Assembly (NCBI GenBank): GCA_022496205.1
Contig: WTXD01000011.1
Coordinates: 556,108 to 620,107, forward strand
DNA: 64,000 nt
Origin: Gloeopeniophorella convolvens
Lineage: Eukaryota; Basidiomycota; Agaricomycetes; Russulales
Reading direction: 5' to 3'
Part shown: piece by piece, positions 22,707 through 35,482 of the stretch
Layout: each line of letters opens with the position of its first letter
Position numbering within the stretch: position 1 is the first letter of the stretch
Notes under the pieces: generated by a model
Databases searched by the model: none
Told to the model about the DNA's origin: nothing
The model's input: the letters and a program-made list of their open reading frames with translations, nothing else
Made by a program: the position numbers and the translations under genes

Positions 22707-23382
22707 CTAACACTCGCGGCGCTTCCAAGCGCATGTCAGCAGCGTGCTGCGGATCATGAAAAAAAATCGTGCAGACGACGACGCACTGATTGGATGTAGT
22801 TGGACAAGTGCCTTCATGAGTTCCTGTCCCTGCGCCCGCCCGTTTCCGAGCAGCGGAAAGTATGCGTACACGCGGTAGATCTTCTTTGCCCCAGACCACA
22901 CAATCTCGAACGACCACACAATCTTGAGTAGACGGCGGTCAGGGGGGGTATCTGGGAAGGTGGGGCGCTCCCTCAAATGGCCAGCCCGCGGGTCGAACAC
23001 GCTCACCTAGTTTGTGCCGATATGCTTTCATGTACACGCGATCTCCAAAACTATCGTAAGAGCCACCTGTAACCAAAGCAAGAAATTAGGAACCGTGAGG
23101 CCGCGAACGCGTCCGTAAGCTTCCGCTCAACTTCGAAGATCACCCACATTTCTCGAATTGGGGCTCCCGCAGGCCAATGACAAATTGGTCCACCTCGACC
23201 ATAAACTTATCGCCGGCCTTCGCCTTCCCCCCCATCGGGTCTCGTAGTTGCCGTTGCTCAATCATCGACCGCACGAAGTCGAGCAGTTCCAGCTGCGCCC
23301 CACGCGCGAATGCCTGAACTGTGTGCGGATCTACCGCAGGGTATGGGATTAACGATGAAGAAGAAGTCGAAGAAGACGCCAT
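22707..23382 (-). CDS. Small hypothetical protein, three exons
   Basis: Not recognised. Splicing gives a continuous frame. Exon 1 runs from ATG 23382 (MASSSTSSSSLIPYPAVDP) to REPQFEK. A GTGGGT...TTACAG intron leads to a short exon, GSYDSFGDRVYMKAYRHKL. A 58-nt GTGAGC...TTCCCAG intron leads to DTPPDRRLLKIVWSFEIVW and KKIYRVYAYFPLLGNGRAQ. An upstream in-frame ATG lies at 23394. The C-terminus is uncertain: reading straight on ends at 22707, but a GTGCGT donor a little earlier could shorten it. About 170 residues, no signal peptide or membrane helix. The consistent splice signals argue for a real gene. Confidence 0.5.
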
Positions 23383-23834
23383 CGAAAGGATCACTGCTTC
23401 CTCTGGAACGGTGGCTTTTGAGGAAATCGTGAGCGCTTTCTATACCTACACGAATGGACCTCAAGGCGGGCTAGCTTTATAGAGACTAGGTCAGCCAAAG
23501 TCCGAAGCAAGATCGCTGGGATGGAAAGCGAAAGTCAGAAGCATATGGAGCACAGATATTCAGATAAGTTAAAGATCAGCTGCGTCGATTTCTGAGATCA
23601 TGGGTGGGGATCAACCGTAACCGAATCCAACTGCAGGAAAACAGCACGGAAGCGGGAACCCGACGCCAAGGTCGACGATAATTTGAAGTCATCAAGTGAG
23701 TTGAGCCGGGAGCCGGTCAGGTTCCAAGTCATACCTGTCAGGTCAACTTCTGTTATGAATGTGGAAAGAATACAACATGCGTCAACGTGCGCTAAAAAAA
23801 ACCTTTCCCTCGACATATGTACAACCCCTAGGGC

Positions 23835-25062
23835 CTAACCGGTCCTGTTTCTGCTACGCTTGCCGACCTGGGCCTGGAATCCGGTCTTCACGGCATTCAC
23901 TGATCGCCTCGAGCCACAAGACTCGCAAGCCATGAAGAAAATACGATTCTCCTTTGTCAACAAGGTGTCTGGCGACTTGCACGTCTTGCATGTGACGTAC
24001 TCCACTAACCCCAATGTCAGGCGCTATATGGTACATAAAAGGTGTCATGACTTACCGATGTACCTCCTCAACACGTTTTCAATTTGCTTTTGTTGAAATC
24101 GGCCCTTGATCACCAATCGCCCTGACCCGTCGACAGAACCAGTTGTACCCAACTCGGCGAACAAGTATTGAATGACGTGTTCTGGCTGACGATGCATCCG
24201 TTTGCAGATGTCGCTGATGTTTGCAAAGATACTCTTCTTGTTACCTTCGCGGTGGATGGAGGGAGGCGCGATGGTGTAACGCTTGCCCGTTGATGTGAGC
24301 AGGGACGGGTTGGAGGCGTGGAGGGATGCGTAGAACCGGGTGAGAAGTTCTGGGTAGGTGTAGTCTCGGTCGCTCCCAAGCCAGGGTTCCGTGCCCAGGT
24401 CAACACCGGCCGGCACCTCGCTGCGGTCAAAGATATCGTCCCCAAGCTCCGCCTCATCGATGTCGTTGAGGTGCTCTCCGTCGGGGACGTCCTCCTCGTC
24501 GTCAGCATTTGTATCCTTGCCCTTCGATTCCTGCAGCTCCTTCTCGAATGCTTCCAAGTCAAAGGCGGCCTTCTTCTTGGAAGACTTTTTCTTCTTCTTC
24601 AGGTCGGAAAAGTCGAGATCCTCAGAGGCGCCAAGGGTGGCGGCAGCGGCGCTAATGGTCGGAGTGGAGGTACCTGAGCCTTCTTCGCCCTGATAAATAC
24701 GGTGAGGGTTATTTGACAGGGTCAGAAAGGGAAAGATGAGTGGGGCGTACCAGGTCCAGTGGAATCTCCTTCTTTTTCTTTTTCTTCTTCAGGTCACCGA
24801 ACATTGCTTTGAAGTCATCGTCCTCCTTTGACTCCTTGAACCCGGCAGCATCATCATCTGCACCGGTCTCGTTCTGCTTCATCTGCTCATGGACAGTCTT
24901 GGGTCCCAGGTCAAATGACTCCCCGTTTGTAGTTGTGTCATCGAGGGTGGGGGCGGGGACAGTGGGATCGGCGTCGGCGCCAAGGGGATCCTCGGAGAAT
25001 GCAACCTGTTTCTTCTTACTGCGTTTCTTGAGCGATGGGTCGAAAAGGGGTTCTTCAGACAT
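23835..25062 (-). CDS. SUI3: Translation initiation factor eIF2, beta subunit
   Basis: Beta subunit of eIF2, which with GTP delivers initiator Met-tRNA to the 40S ribosome. Three exons (25062-24751, 24689-24056, 24004-23835) add up to 1116 nt, 371 residues, all phases consistent. The N-terminus starts [18 protein letters not shown]. Three lysine blocks, the K-boxes that bind eIF5 and eIF2B-epsilon, lie at KKRSKKK, a run of seven Lys, and [10 protein letters not shown]. The core contains [32 protein letters not shown] and [20 protein letters not shown]4 zinc ribbon, CKTC...CESC, closes the protein before [21 protein letters not shown]. The gene is head to head with ATP3. Confidence 0.97.
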
Positions 25063-25273
25063 GATTGTACAAAAGAAAGGCAGATAGCGATGAAGGACGC
25101 GTTTGACTCGCCCGCAATCGCGCTTGCCCCAGTCCCGGCTATCTCCGATGTCATTCGGTCGGAGCCCAAAAGTGCGCCAGCGCAATTCCGAGCGAGCCTG
25201 TCGTCGCCGACGCCGACGACGTTGTTGAACATACACATTCCCCTTCCTTTCCCTCCCATTCTTTGTCGTCGCT
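25063..25273. promoter_or_regulatory. Bidirectional promoter, eIF2-beta / ATP3
   Basis: 211 bp between two divergent housekeeping start codons. There is no TATA box. Pyrimidine-rich stretches precede ATP3 (CCCCTTCCTTTCCCTCCC). Confidence 0.7.
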
Positions 25274-26430
25274 ATGCTTGCTAGACGGTCAGTAGCTCGC
25301 CTTGCTGCGCAGCCTTCTCGTCTGGGTGCTGCACCCCAGAGCGCGCGCAACATGGCCACCCTCCGTGAGCTCGAGTTGCGCTTGAAGTCTGTTCGGAACA
25401 TCGAGAAAATCACCAAAGTAAGCTGCTTTTTCTTCAACGTACGCGCTATGATTCACAGTGGACTCGTTACAGTCCATGAAAATGATTGCTTCCACCCGCT
25501 TGGCAAAGGCCCAGCGTGCCATGCAGAACGGAAAGCAGTACGGTGTTGCTAACTCCGGTAAGTCCACATCCTTTATGGCCAAACCTACCTAACGCGTTCT
25601 GTTATACAGAGGTCTTCCAGAATGCCTCTTCCGAAGAGACTCCCAAGCAGAAACTCTTCATTGTCGTTTCCTCCGACAAGGGCCTTTGCGGTGGTATTCA
25701 TTCCTCCGTCTCGAAAGCTACTCGCCGTTACATCGCTAGCGGTGAGAATGGTAGCGCTCCTGACTCTCCCATCGTGATCATTGGCGACAAGTCCAAGGCG
25801 CAGCTTTTGCGTACCCTTAGCGCCAACCTCGCTCTCACATTCAACCAAATTGGTCGCGATATTCCTACCTTCGCTGATGCTGCTGGCGTCGCGGACTTGA
25901 TTGTGAAGAGTGGCATCAAGTACGATTCGATTGCCCTCGTGCACAACAAGTTCGTTTCGGCAATCTCGTACGAGCCGGCTGTCGTGGAAGTCTTGAACGA
26001 AGAGGCCCTCAAAGAGTCACGTGGGTGGGGCCAGTCCTCGATCATAGCTTGCTTACCCATGCCAACCAGCCGGTTTCAAGGCCTACGAGATGGAAGATGA
26101 CGTGACCAAGGACTTGGCCGAATTCTCCCTTGCCAATGCCATCTACGCTGCACTCATCGAGGGCCACGCTTGCGAAATCAGCGCACGGTAAGTCAACCAG
26201 ATTCGATTCCTAACATGTTGAGACTGATACTGCTCGCAGCCGCAACGCCATGGATAACGCACAAAAGAACGCTTCCGACATGATCTCCTCGTTGCAGATG
26301 CAGTTCAACCGTGGTCGGCAAGCCGCGATCACCAACGAGCTTGTTGACATTATCACAGGTAAGTTGGTGACTTGCATAGTTGGTATACTCTTTACTTACA
26401 TGTTTGCGGCCAGGTGCTTCCGCTCTTTGA
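25274..26430 (+). CDS. ATP3: Mitochondrial ATP synthase subunit gamma
   Basis: Central stalk subunit of F1-ATPase that turns within the alpha3beta3 head. Six exons (25274-25417, 25473-25557, 25610-26020, 26070-26187, 26240-26358, 26414-26430) total 894 nt, 297 residues. The N-terminus is a presequence ([20 protein letters not shown]) followed by [38 protein letters not shown]. The middle has [18 protein letters not shown]. The end is the family signature region [38 protein letters not shown]. The last exon codes only five full residues and the stop. Confidence 0.97.
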
Positions 26431-27084
26431 AGAGTTTAAGCAGAGAACTGGGGCCAGCTTGTGGTCTTTGCTTGGAGCTCGATATATTCTCGTAATGCAA
26501 TAGAAGAGCTTTTGCCTCTATCAGGACATCTTGAAAGTATCCTTTGATTGGTCTGACCTGGTCACTGTCTGAAGCTTGCTCAGTGCCGGATGAAGCACTT
26601 TTATTCAGTCGCGCTGTTGACTGACCATTTTGGAACCAAAATTGGTATAAAGTGTCTTTGGCGCGTGCGTGTACACCGTACACGTGCCTTACGTGTGCGA
26701 GCCTTTCAGGTTCCCGGACAGCATCGACACCGGCGGTTGACATTGGCCTCCCGTGGCCATTCTTATGCGACGGCCAATACCTCTAGTTGAGTCGTCGGTG
26801 CGCTTTCTATGACCTTCATCTGGTGCAATTGTCTGATAGGCAGAAGATCCCAAGAGCTTCAAAAGTGAACGCAACGTTCCGTACGGCTGCAGAGCAGACC
26901 GTCAACTCACGTCAATCAAAGCGCTCACCCAGATGACCTGAATCGTCGAAGAAGCTTCCAAGGACTCCGGCGCTACGCCTCTTGTGGGCATAGCCTCCTC
27001 CAATGTTCCGCGCATATAATCGCTATTGGCCCGTCTCGATTCCTGCTGTGCCCCCCTCCCTCCCTCCCTCTATCTTCCGCTCTC
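26431..27084. other. Intergenic between ATP3 and the membrane-protein pair
   Basis: About 650 bp. It holds the ATP3 3' end and a TCCC-repeat pyrimidine stretch near 27055-27072 that probably belongs to the next promoter. Confidence 0.45.
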
Positions 27085-30000
27085 ATGCAACCGACGGGCA
27101 TGCTGACCTTCCAGCGAGATTTCAGCCATGTAGCCCTCCCACCTCTGCAAGTACTATTCCGTCCGGCGACAGCGTTCCTCGGCATGATCCGACGTCAGCT
27201 GCTTGGTCTGGCGGCAAGGTCTCTCCCCTTCTTCCGATTCTTTACCTATCTAAGCCCGCGCTTATCCGGCCTCTCCCTCCCTCTGTTCCATCCAAGCCGC
27301 CACAACACGTTTCCTATTCCCGCCGTTCCTGGGACGTCCTACCTTGTCCATGCTGGCGATCCGCTATCGATACCGTTAACAAGCGCCCCAAGCTTGTCTG
27401 TTGGGTATTCTTGTGGCGTAGGCGATCCTCCGCCCGATCTTGGCTCTAACTCATCCCCAATCGGGGCTACACCTTCGCGTCCTCCCGATGACCACGCAAA
27501 CCCGATCTCTGTTCCCCCTAGGCATGCAAGCGCTTCGGACGGTGCCTCTAGCTCGAGCACTGGCGTCCGCACCGGACCCGTTCCGCATTCGAAGCTGTTA
27601 GTGCCAATTGATCCATCTCGCGTTAAGCGGTATGAGAGAAGTGGTGACGCGTGCGTGAACATGACACTCAATTGCCCTACCTGCTGACCTCGCTCCCTGC
27701 AGACGCGACAGCGCCCACAGGATTGGGCACAGGATCGAGCCCTTCCAAAGGAGTTTGTGAGTATCATCTCCGATCGGCGACACTTCGCGACGCCACCTGT
27801 CACTAATACTGCCTTACCTATAGCGACAGTCCAGCAAACCGGTCCGGCTGGGACCAACACCTACACCCTGAGGGGGCCCGGTATTTCGTCTGCCGTAGCG
27901 CCAGCACCGGGGTATCGCCTATGGTAGGGAGCTCTTCTGTCATTATCCGCTCCGGAGCTTACACTTTTCCATTGGTCCGAACAGGAGATTTTGACAGATG
28001 CCGATGTAACCGAGGACACTATCCACGATGAGATAGCCTCCGCCATGGAACGGTTAGAAAGTAAGACTCAAGGGCATCGTGCGGAGCTTGGCGACATCCA
28101 AGTGGTCTTTGAACTTCTGGATGATGAGGACGCCATCGGTTATTACCTGGTTGACCACAAACGCAAGACAATATTTTGGGCAGATCCTTATGATGTGATT
28201 GACGGTGCCCTATGTGAGGTCTCTGTCATAGCATCGCGCGTTCAGTTAGGTAGGAGAATTCCTTCCGGATGCTGGTGTGGTTAGGTTGATCAGTCACTCC
28301 TTCACGTTTCAGGACACGAGGTAGAGGCCTGGTACTGGTGAGAAACCGATTTATTCTCCAAACTTCAGACTTACGAGCAGTGTACTCCAGGCAGCATCTT
28401 AGTTTGTTTCCGTGTCGACCAATCAAAATGGTGGACGTCGACAAGCTCGAAGAGTATATTTTTGCGGCAGGATTAGGTATCGCCATTCGCGTCAACCGCA
28501 ACGCTAGGTGTCTAATTACCGGATGGTCCACAGACTTGCAGACCTCCACGAAGTCACTGGCACCGTACGATTCGGAAGAACTCACTATCATGCTGAAGCA
28601 CTTAACATACGTGAAGGGTACATCCTAATTTGTGGTCATTCCTGAGGCCTGAAAGGTCACTCACCAACTGGAACTAGGGATCGCGAACATGGAAAGGATG
28701 GATGGAATGGTCGCACCGATTGGTAAGTGTGTCCCTGTTTATCTTCGTGAGCCCACTAAATCTGACGTTGCCTTTTTCAACGCAGCGCGGCTACATTCTT
28801 TTTTTGGTACGACTATGCCATGCCTCTTACCATGGTTATGTCTCATCAAATATGCTCTTCGCGCAGCTCACGCCAGGTTTTTGCACTATCACGGAGAGAA
28901 GTACGCTCGTTTGTCCCTCGGTCAGTCCGTGTTTGGGGCAGTCGCCGGCGAGTCTACGCGGCCTTTCAGGCTTTTGAACATAGCCCTCTTTGGCCGACCG
29001 AGGAAGAGTCTGAAGAAGCTCGAGCCCCTGGTCGTAGATGATGTCGGGACCCAGTCCACACTGACCAAGTTTCTTACTGCTGAGCTAGACGGTTGGAAGA
29101 CGCTAGTGACACAGGTAGTCACCGTTCCCCGTGCTTGGGTCTGAGTCGTTGAAGCTGAGCTGCTCCGTAACAGTGTGGTCTATTCATCACTGCAAACCTG
29201 GCATTCTTAGCAGTTCCATCGGTCATCAATGCAATCAACAACAACACCACTACGACGCAGGCTAATTTCGCGCTCCTTCGGGACGGATTCTCCGACGTTT
29301 TGAAGGCGGGGCCACCACCTGATCTAGCTCAGCAGAGCCAGTCGTGGACGCCAGCGCAGGTCTTCAGCTCGGTATCGACGATTTTCTTCCTTGTGTCCAT
29401 CCTGGTCAACTTTCTCTTGCGCGAGATGTATAGTGGAGAGGTCCGAGGGAGGCTGCCTGAAATGGTACGTTCTAGTCCCCAAATATGGTGTTGGAGTAGT
29501 TGTTGACCATAACCATGTAGATCGCTCTCCACGGCGCCCAGCGCAGTTTTTCTGGCCTCTTCTTTCGGGACCTCGAGTGCTTGGCCATATTACATGGCAT
29601 CCCGATGGCGTTCATGATCTGGGGGTAAGTTTACATCCGCCGTTGCGCCTACCTGGCATCTAAATACCTCACTGCAGCGCCTTATGTGCCACCATCTCTT
29701 TCGCATGCTGGAGCCTCGAGACGCGCCATGCGATCGTAGGGCTTCTCTGGGCACTCGGAAGCGTGTTGCTCCTCTCTTCGGGCCTGCTCTGGTTGGGCGT
29801 GCGTTTCCCGGGGCACTGTGAGGACGCACGCAACCAGATGCTGGGGTATGTCGCGCGCAAGGTGTTGCCTGCCAACCGGGGGCCGCCTGTGGATGAAGAG
29901 CAGGCGCGTCAGCCCCCGACCCAGCGGGGTCAGGGCCTACTACGTCTCCTCCACGGCTTCAGAGCCAGGGCTGATGCATCTGCAGACGACGAGGATGGCG

Positions 30001-30254
30001 TGCCCCTCGAACAGCTACCCGCGAGGTCCATCCCGCAGGGGCCCCAAGTTCCCCCGCAGGTAGAGCTCCCCCCAGCGCGTACTAGCGACATCGCACCGCC
30101 TTCTGTCCACGGGGGCGAAGGAAGTTTGTCACGAATTAGCGAGTCCGAGCCCTGCGTGACGGTGACCCCGGGTAGCTTTGAAAGAGCTGTGCCTGCGACT
30201 GCGCCCACCGTACCACAGCCTCCACCTGCACCTACTGTACATTCCCTCGACTGA
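27085..30254 (+). CDS. Basidiomycete-type multi-pass membrane protein with WW-like motifs, copy 1
   Basis: Belongs to a family of large predicted membrane proteins common in Agaricomycetes; function unknown. Order: a low-complexity Ser/Pro N-terminus, SRVKRYERSG, a WW-like half motif GWDQHLHPEGARYF, ILTDADVTEDTIHDEIASAM, a second WW-like motif (GYYLVDHKRKTIFWADPYD), GHEVEAWYW, TSTKSLAPYDSEELTIMLKH, FLHYHGEKYARLSLGQSVFGA, NIALFGRPRKSLKKLEPLVVD, then membrane helices (FSSVSTIFFLVSILVNFLL, PMAFMIWGALCATISFACW, VGLLWALGSVLLLSSGLLW) and a Pro-rich tail. There are many short introns, for example 28250-28312 (GT-AG). The N-terminal start is uncertain: 27085 and 27184 are in frame, and an upstream exon is possible. 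Confidence 0.7.
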
Positions 30255-32612
30255 TTGATTTTTGTGTTGAGATACCCCCTACTCACTCGTCCGTATATCA
30301 TCACCCAAAGTATATCATTTCCAGCAAACCCTTAGAGCCCTTATGTATGAATGAATATAGATCAAGGCGTGTGTAGGCTATGTATCTGTCCTCCGATCTC
30401 TCTCCCTTCTGTATCACTGTCGTGACCATCGGGCTGACCTAGAAACAAGGACTCTGACCTTGCTACCTGCGTGCTGGTGCCGGCGGTCGAGTCCGTCATG
30501 ATCACTAATGGGCGGCACTGTTAAGTTCAATGTCCTGCTATGCCTGATCGCGCGGAGCGCCCTGTGCAACGCACTCGCGGCCGTCTTTCTGTCCAAAGGC
30601 TAGGTGACTCTTTCCCTGAACGAGACGCCACGCCGGCGCCCTCACGGCAGCCTGTGCATAACAGTCGGGCTATGCACGGGCGCCGACTGCTTGTTTATGT
30701 TCAGGCCTGAATCAGCTTTCTGGGCAGCCTCACCAGCATCCCATGGCGTGACATCCTCATATGACAAACCTGGGACGCAGCCAAGTGACAGGCTCTGTCT
30801 TTCAATTGCTGGGATACCCCGTAGTGATCGGAGCAGCAACCTTCTAGCTTGCGATCCGATGTAGCACAAGTACAATGAGTTACCAGACCCTACATCGCCT
30901 GGACTGATGGCCTCACCCTTTCAGACAACCATAAAAGGAGAGAACATTCTCAGGGACTCCTGGGTTCTCGAGCTCGCGAGGACCCACAATATAGCTAGCT
31001 TTGTATACCTCCGAAAATAGAAGGCAGGCGCAGATTCGAATTCGAAGCCTATACAGCGCAGTGTATTGCGCGACACCGAACAGGGACAATTCCGGAATGG
31101 GCACCGAGTGTGTATACCGAAATCGGAGCGCCACAGTAAGGTGGAGAAAGTAGAAGTATGGGAGGGTGCGGATGGTGAGGTGGTAGGCTGGATACACGTT
31201 GCACGCGCGCAATTATCAGTTAACCCGCACCCGCAGCTGTCCACAGGAAATCGGCGGTCCATGAGCGGGCAGTCGATAGTTGACCGAGGCCCGTATATTT
31301 GACGGAGTAGGACGGATAGGCTTGAAGAGAACACAATGGAGGCCTGGGGCGTGACGGGGTGTGTGGTTAGGAAAGCCCCCAGCACAATGCGGCGCTTCTC
31401 GTTTCGTCAGCGGCGCTCCATTGCTGCCATGGAGTCGCCGGACGGGCCCAGGCCGGACTCTGCCTGTGCATCGCGCTCATTCCACACCTTTGTCACGGCA
31501 CCTCTTCACGGCACTTCCCTCCATCACACCTTGAGAGCAAGGGCTGGCGTATTAGGAAATGACATGTGCTTGATCAGTGCTAGAACGCCTGTAACTGGAG
31601 GCGGTCCGGCGGCGTGGATGCCGTCGCCGGCGTGGGCACGGGACGAGGCGTGGATATTGGACAGGCGAGTGGAACAACGCGGATCGTGGCGTCAGCCCAT
31701 TCGTTATTGACCGTGGTGCACCCTACCAGTGGAGGACTTGCGGTCCCAGTACTTCTCGTGGGGTGCTATGGAGATCGTATCGAATACGGGTATCGTGGCC
31801 GGTAACTCTCGCGTCACGGGAGCTGTCGAATAGTCATCTCAAAGTCTACTCGCACACACCGTCGACTTTCTGCGCCAGCTGCGGTCGCGAAGGGACCAAA
31901 GAACAGAGGACATCTTGGCACGCTATTGCGTTGCGGCTTCGTGAACATGCAGACCATCCCTCTTGCATGTTGTACTCGACACATTCGCCTCAAAGCCATC
32001 TCGGGCTATTAGCCGCTGCTATAGAACGAGACAACTCTCAAGAGGTTGCAGCAGGGAAACAGCCCTAGTTCCGCGAAGATCAGCGGACTTTCAAGATCTC
32101 ACTCGGAGTGCCATATGAATATCCGCGCCTTTCCTTGGGACCCCTCTTGCCGGTGTGAGTTGATCACTGTATTCCATGGATGTCTTGACGCTGGGAAAAA
32201 GAGGACCGTCTACTCGCATCGCATCGCATCGCAATCGAGCATGTCGCACGAACAAAGCCTCGAGGGGTGGTTTCCGCGCTCTTCGAGTGCGGGGCAGCTT
32301 GCTGAGCAGCTCGAGACTGTCACCAAGTCTGGCCGATATCCGTGTTACAGATCTATGTGACAATTCTACGCTCTTACGGCGCCTTTTCTGCGTTGTTCCT
32401 GATTCGTAGCTGTTGTGGATGGTCGGCGAGCAGGTTTTTCCGAGAATCCAATGGCAGGGCGCTTACACAGCTGCAGGTCCAAAGGCCGTCGTCCGCATGT
32501 TCAACAAATACATTCAGATGTCCTCAATCGTCAAAGCGCTTTCTCAACGCACCCGAGCTTCGTGTCGTGAGCATGGTCTATCACCTTCCGGTCCACCATA
32601 AATATTGCGGCT
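30255..32612. other. Intergenic between tandem membrane-protein genes
   Basis: About 2.4 kb with no supported exon. It contains short open frames in conflicting phases and a small ATCGC repeat near 32216-32233. It presumably includes the promoter of copy 2. Confidence 0.45.
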
Positions 32613-35482
32613 ATGTCGCGTCGCCTTGGTTCTTCAGCCCTCTTTGCCGAATCGATGGACACACAAGCCATTCCTATACCCTCGAACTTCACTCCTGCTG
32701 GTGATCTTCCATCAATACAGCAAACGGGCGTCCCAGTTCCGCCCACCGGGTCATCTGGCGGCACTCTCGACCCCCGTCCTCACCCTGGCATCCCATCTGC
32801 GATCGATGCCACTCCGTCGTCTCCCCACAGTATTCACACAAATTCGATTTCGGACGCCCGCAGACCGTTCGATGGTGCCTTGAGTGCCAACAGCCTCATT
32901 CTTTGTGGGCTAGAGCCGATTGAACCATCTCAAGTAAAGCGTTACGAGAGGGGTCGTAATGCGTATGTCCATGTCTCCCGCTTCGCTGCAGGGCATCCTC
33001 ACATCACTTGATTCAGGAACGAAAATACTCCCCAGAAACGCAAAATAAATGCCTTTCAGAGACACTTGTGAGCAACATACTCAGGTCGGCTAGCTGTGGA
33101 TATCCATACTCACTGACGCGATCTGGCAGTGCGACGCCAGTATCCTATCCAGGTTGGGAACGCCGATTGCACCCGGAAGGAGCCAGGTATTTTACTAAAG
33201 CAAATGCTGGAGCATCCTTGGTATGGGGTTCTTTTCCACCGTTCATCACGGCAGGCTCTGACACTTCACGACGTGTCAACTAGGAAATCCTGACGGATGC
33301 TGATGTAAGTGTGAAACCTACCCGCGACAAGATCGAGGAGGCCGCGACGCAACTTAAAAGCAAGATCGAAGGGCAATGTTCAGAGCTCAGGAACGCCCAA
33401 ATGGTGCTCGAAGTCTTGGACGAAGATAGCATTGGCTACTACCTGGTGGACCATGACAATAAAGTCCTATTTTGGGCGGATCCCTACGACTCGAGCGATG
33501 CCAGCACTCTTCATGAGGTTTCAGTGATAGCTTCGGAGGAACAGATAGGCGAGACCTCACCTCCTTATTGGCGCGCAAAGGCTAATTACCTGCGCCGCCA
33601 CACCCCAGGACATGAGGTGGAAGCGTGGTACTGGTGGGTGCACACTCCACGGCCTCCAACTAGCCATTGGGTCGTAATTCTGTTCCAGGCAACATGTCAG
33701 CCTGTTTCCGTGTCACCCCGTTAAGAGAGCAGACGTCGATAAGCTGCTCGAATATATCTCGGGGGCGTTATTCGGTAAGGTACCTCCCGTCGATCGTAGT
33801 GTTGAGGGTCTGAGCGCCCGTACATTTGAACACACACAGACGTGCAGACCTCCACAAGATCACTGGCGCCATATAGCCCTGAGGACCTCACCAGCATGCT
33901 CAAAAACTTAACAGTGGCGAAGGGTGCGTCACATCGCGTTCCCTCCCAGAAGGTTATTCAATGAGTTGAGATCAGGAATCAAGGAAATGGAAATAACTGG
34001 GGGATTTGTCGCCCCAATCGGTATTTGTTTGTTTGTTTTTGTGTTCATATCCGATCCAACAATGTTTCTTTATAGCGCGACTACACTCCTTCTTTGGTAC
34101 TACAACCGCCTTGACCATCTCATTATGGCACTAACTCACGAGACATATGCCTTGTACAGCTCACGCTAGATTCATGCACTACCATGGAGAGGGGTGCGCT
34201 CGTCTGGCTGCAGGCCAGTCTGTTTTAGGAGCACTGTCTGACGAACCCACGCCACCTTTCTGGCTGTTGAACCTCGCTCTCTTTGGTCGGCCTGGGAAGA
34301 GCTTGGGAAAGCTCGAGCCTCTGATCGTTGATAATGTGGCAACCCAGTCGCTACTGGTCAAGTTCGTGGCTACTGAGTTGAGCAGTTGGCAGACAATGGC
34401 GACCCAGGTAACTCAGATCGTACTGCCTGAGCCTGGGGCGTGACAGTGCTAATTCGCTTTTCGACAGTGTGGCGTTTTGATCACTGGCAACCTGGCCTTC
34501 TTAGCAGTCCCATCGGTCATCAAGGCCATTAACGACAATAACGCAACGCAGACGAGGTTCCTCCCAACAGGCGGCCAGACCCTCAAGGGGGGACCACCAC
34601 CGGGCACTCACGAGACATGGTCACTTGCGCAGATCTTCAGTGCCATATCGACTACCTTTCTCCTCGTCTCGATCCTCGTCAATTTCGTCCTACGCGAGAT
34701 GTATAACGGAGATGCGAGGGATAAGATGGCTGAAATGGTACGCGACAGTGTTGCCGAAGGGGCGCAGTGGTGGAGCGGTTGCTTACCCCGCGTGTACAGA
34801 TCGACCTCCACCACGGCCAGCGCGCTAATCGTGGTCTCATTTTCCGGAATCTTGAATGCCTCGCCTTGTTGCACAGTATCCCCATGGCGTTCATGATATG
34901 GGGGTGAGCCACCACCTGTGCTCCATGTTCTCCCCGCCTGCCTTCTGATCACCTCTTCACCGCAGCGCCATCCTCGCCTCTGTCTCCTTCGTCTGCTGGG
35001 GCTTCGAGACCCGCCACCCGGTCGCGTGGTTGCTCCTGGGCCTCGGGGCCACGCTGCTCCTCTCGTCGGTCCTGCTCTGGCTGAGCGTGCTCTACCCATG
35101 GTGCTGCGAGCATGCGTGCGACGTGGTGTGCGGAGCCGGCGAGGCGCTCGCGCGTGCCATGCACAAGGCGCTCCCCAGGACTCGCGACCCTCCTACGGAC
35201 ATAGAGCGGAATCGGCCACCGCCGGAAGGCCCGCCCACCGAGAACGGAGGAGGCCCGCTGTTGGCCCTGCAGGCGTTGCCGCACCCCCTGACCACGCTGA
35301 CCACGCCGCGCCCCTCACGTACGGCACTGCCCCCGGCACCCCAGGCCCAGGGACACCCTGCGCCGCCCTCTGATCGTGAGAGCGAGTGCAGAGCGTCCAC
35401 GATGGCGCCCAGCGGAGCTGGCGCGGCGAACGCGTCTGCCCTGCCGCCTTCCCCCTCGTCCAGCCTTCGTCTCCGGGGCTGA
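32613..35482 (+). CDS. Basidiomycete-type multi-pass membrane protein with WW-like motifs, copy 2
   Basis: Tandem paralogue of the gene at 27085 with matching exon layout and blocks: SQVKRYERGRNA, GWERRLHPEGARYF, ILTDADVSVKPTRDKIEEAA, GYYLVDHDNKVLFWADPYD, GHEVEAWYW, DVQTSTRSLAPYSPEDLTSM, FMHYHGEGCARLAAGQSVLGA, NLALFGRPGKSLGKLEPLIVD, then helices FSAISTTFLLVSILVNFVL, MAFMIWGAILASVSFVCW, VAWLLLGLGATLLLSSVLLW, and a Pro-rich tail ending at 35482. The ATG at 32613 or the in-frame ATG at 32655 (MDTQAIPIPSN) may be used. Intron 33549-33608 has a GC donor (GCGAGA...CCCCAG) where copy 1 has GT. The last exon is markedly GC-richer than copy 1. Role unknown; placement in a membrane is inferred. Confidence 0.7.

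Noticed and set aside
25289..25582. Minus-strand frame opposite the start of ATP3
   Set aside because: Antisense to well-supported ATP3 exons; no independent evidence.
30921..31385. 154-codon minus-strand frame between the membrane-protein genes
   Set aside because: No domain, no splice logic, competing frames of similar length on the other strand.
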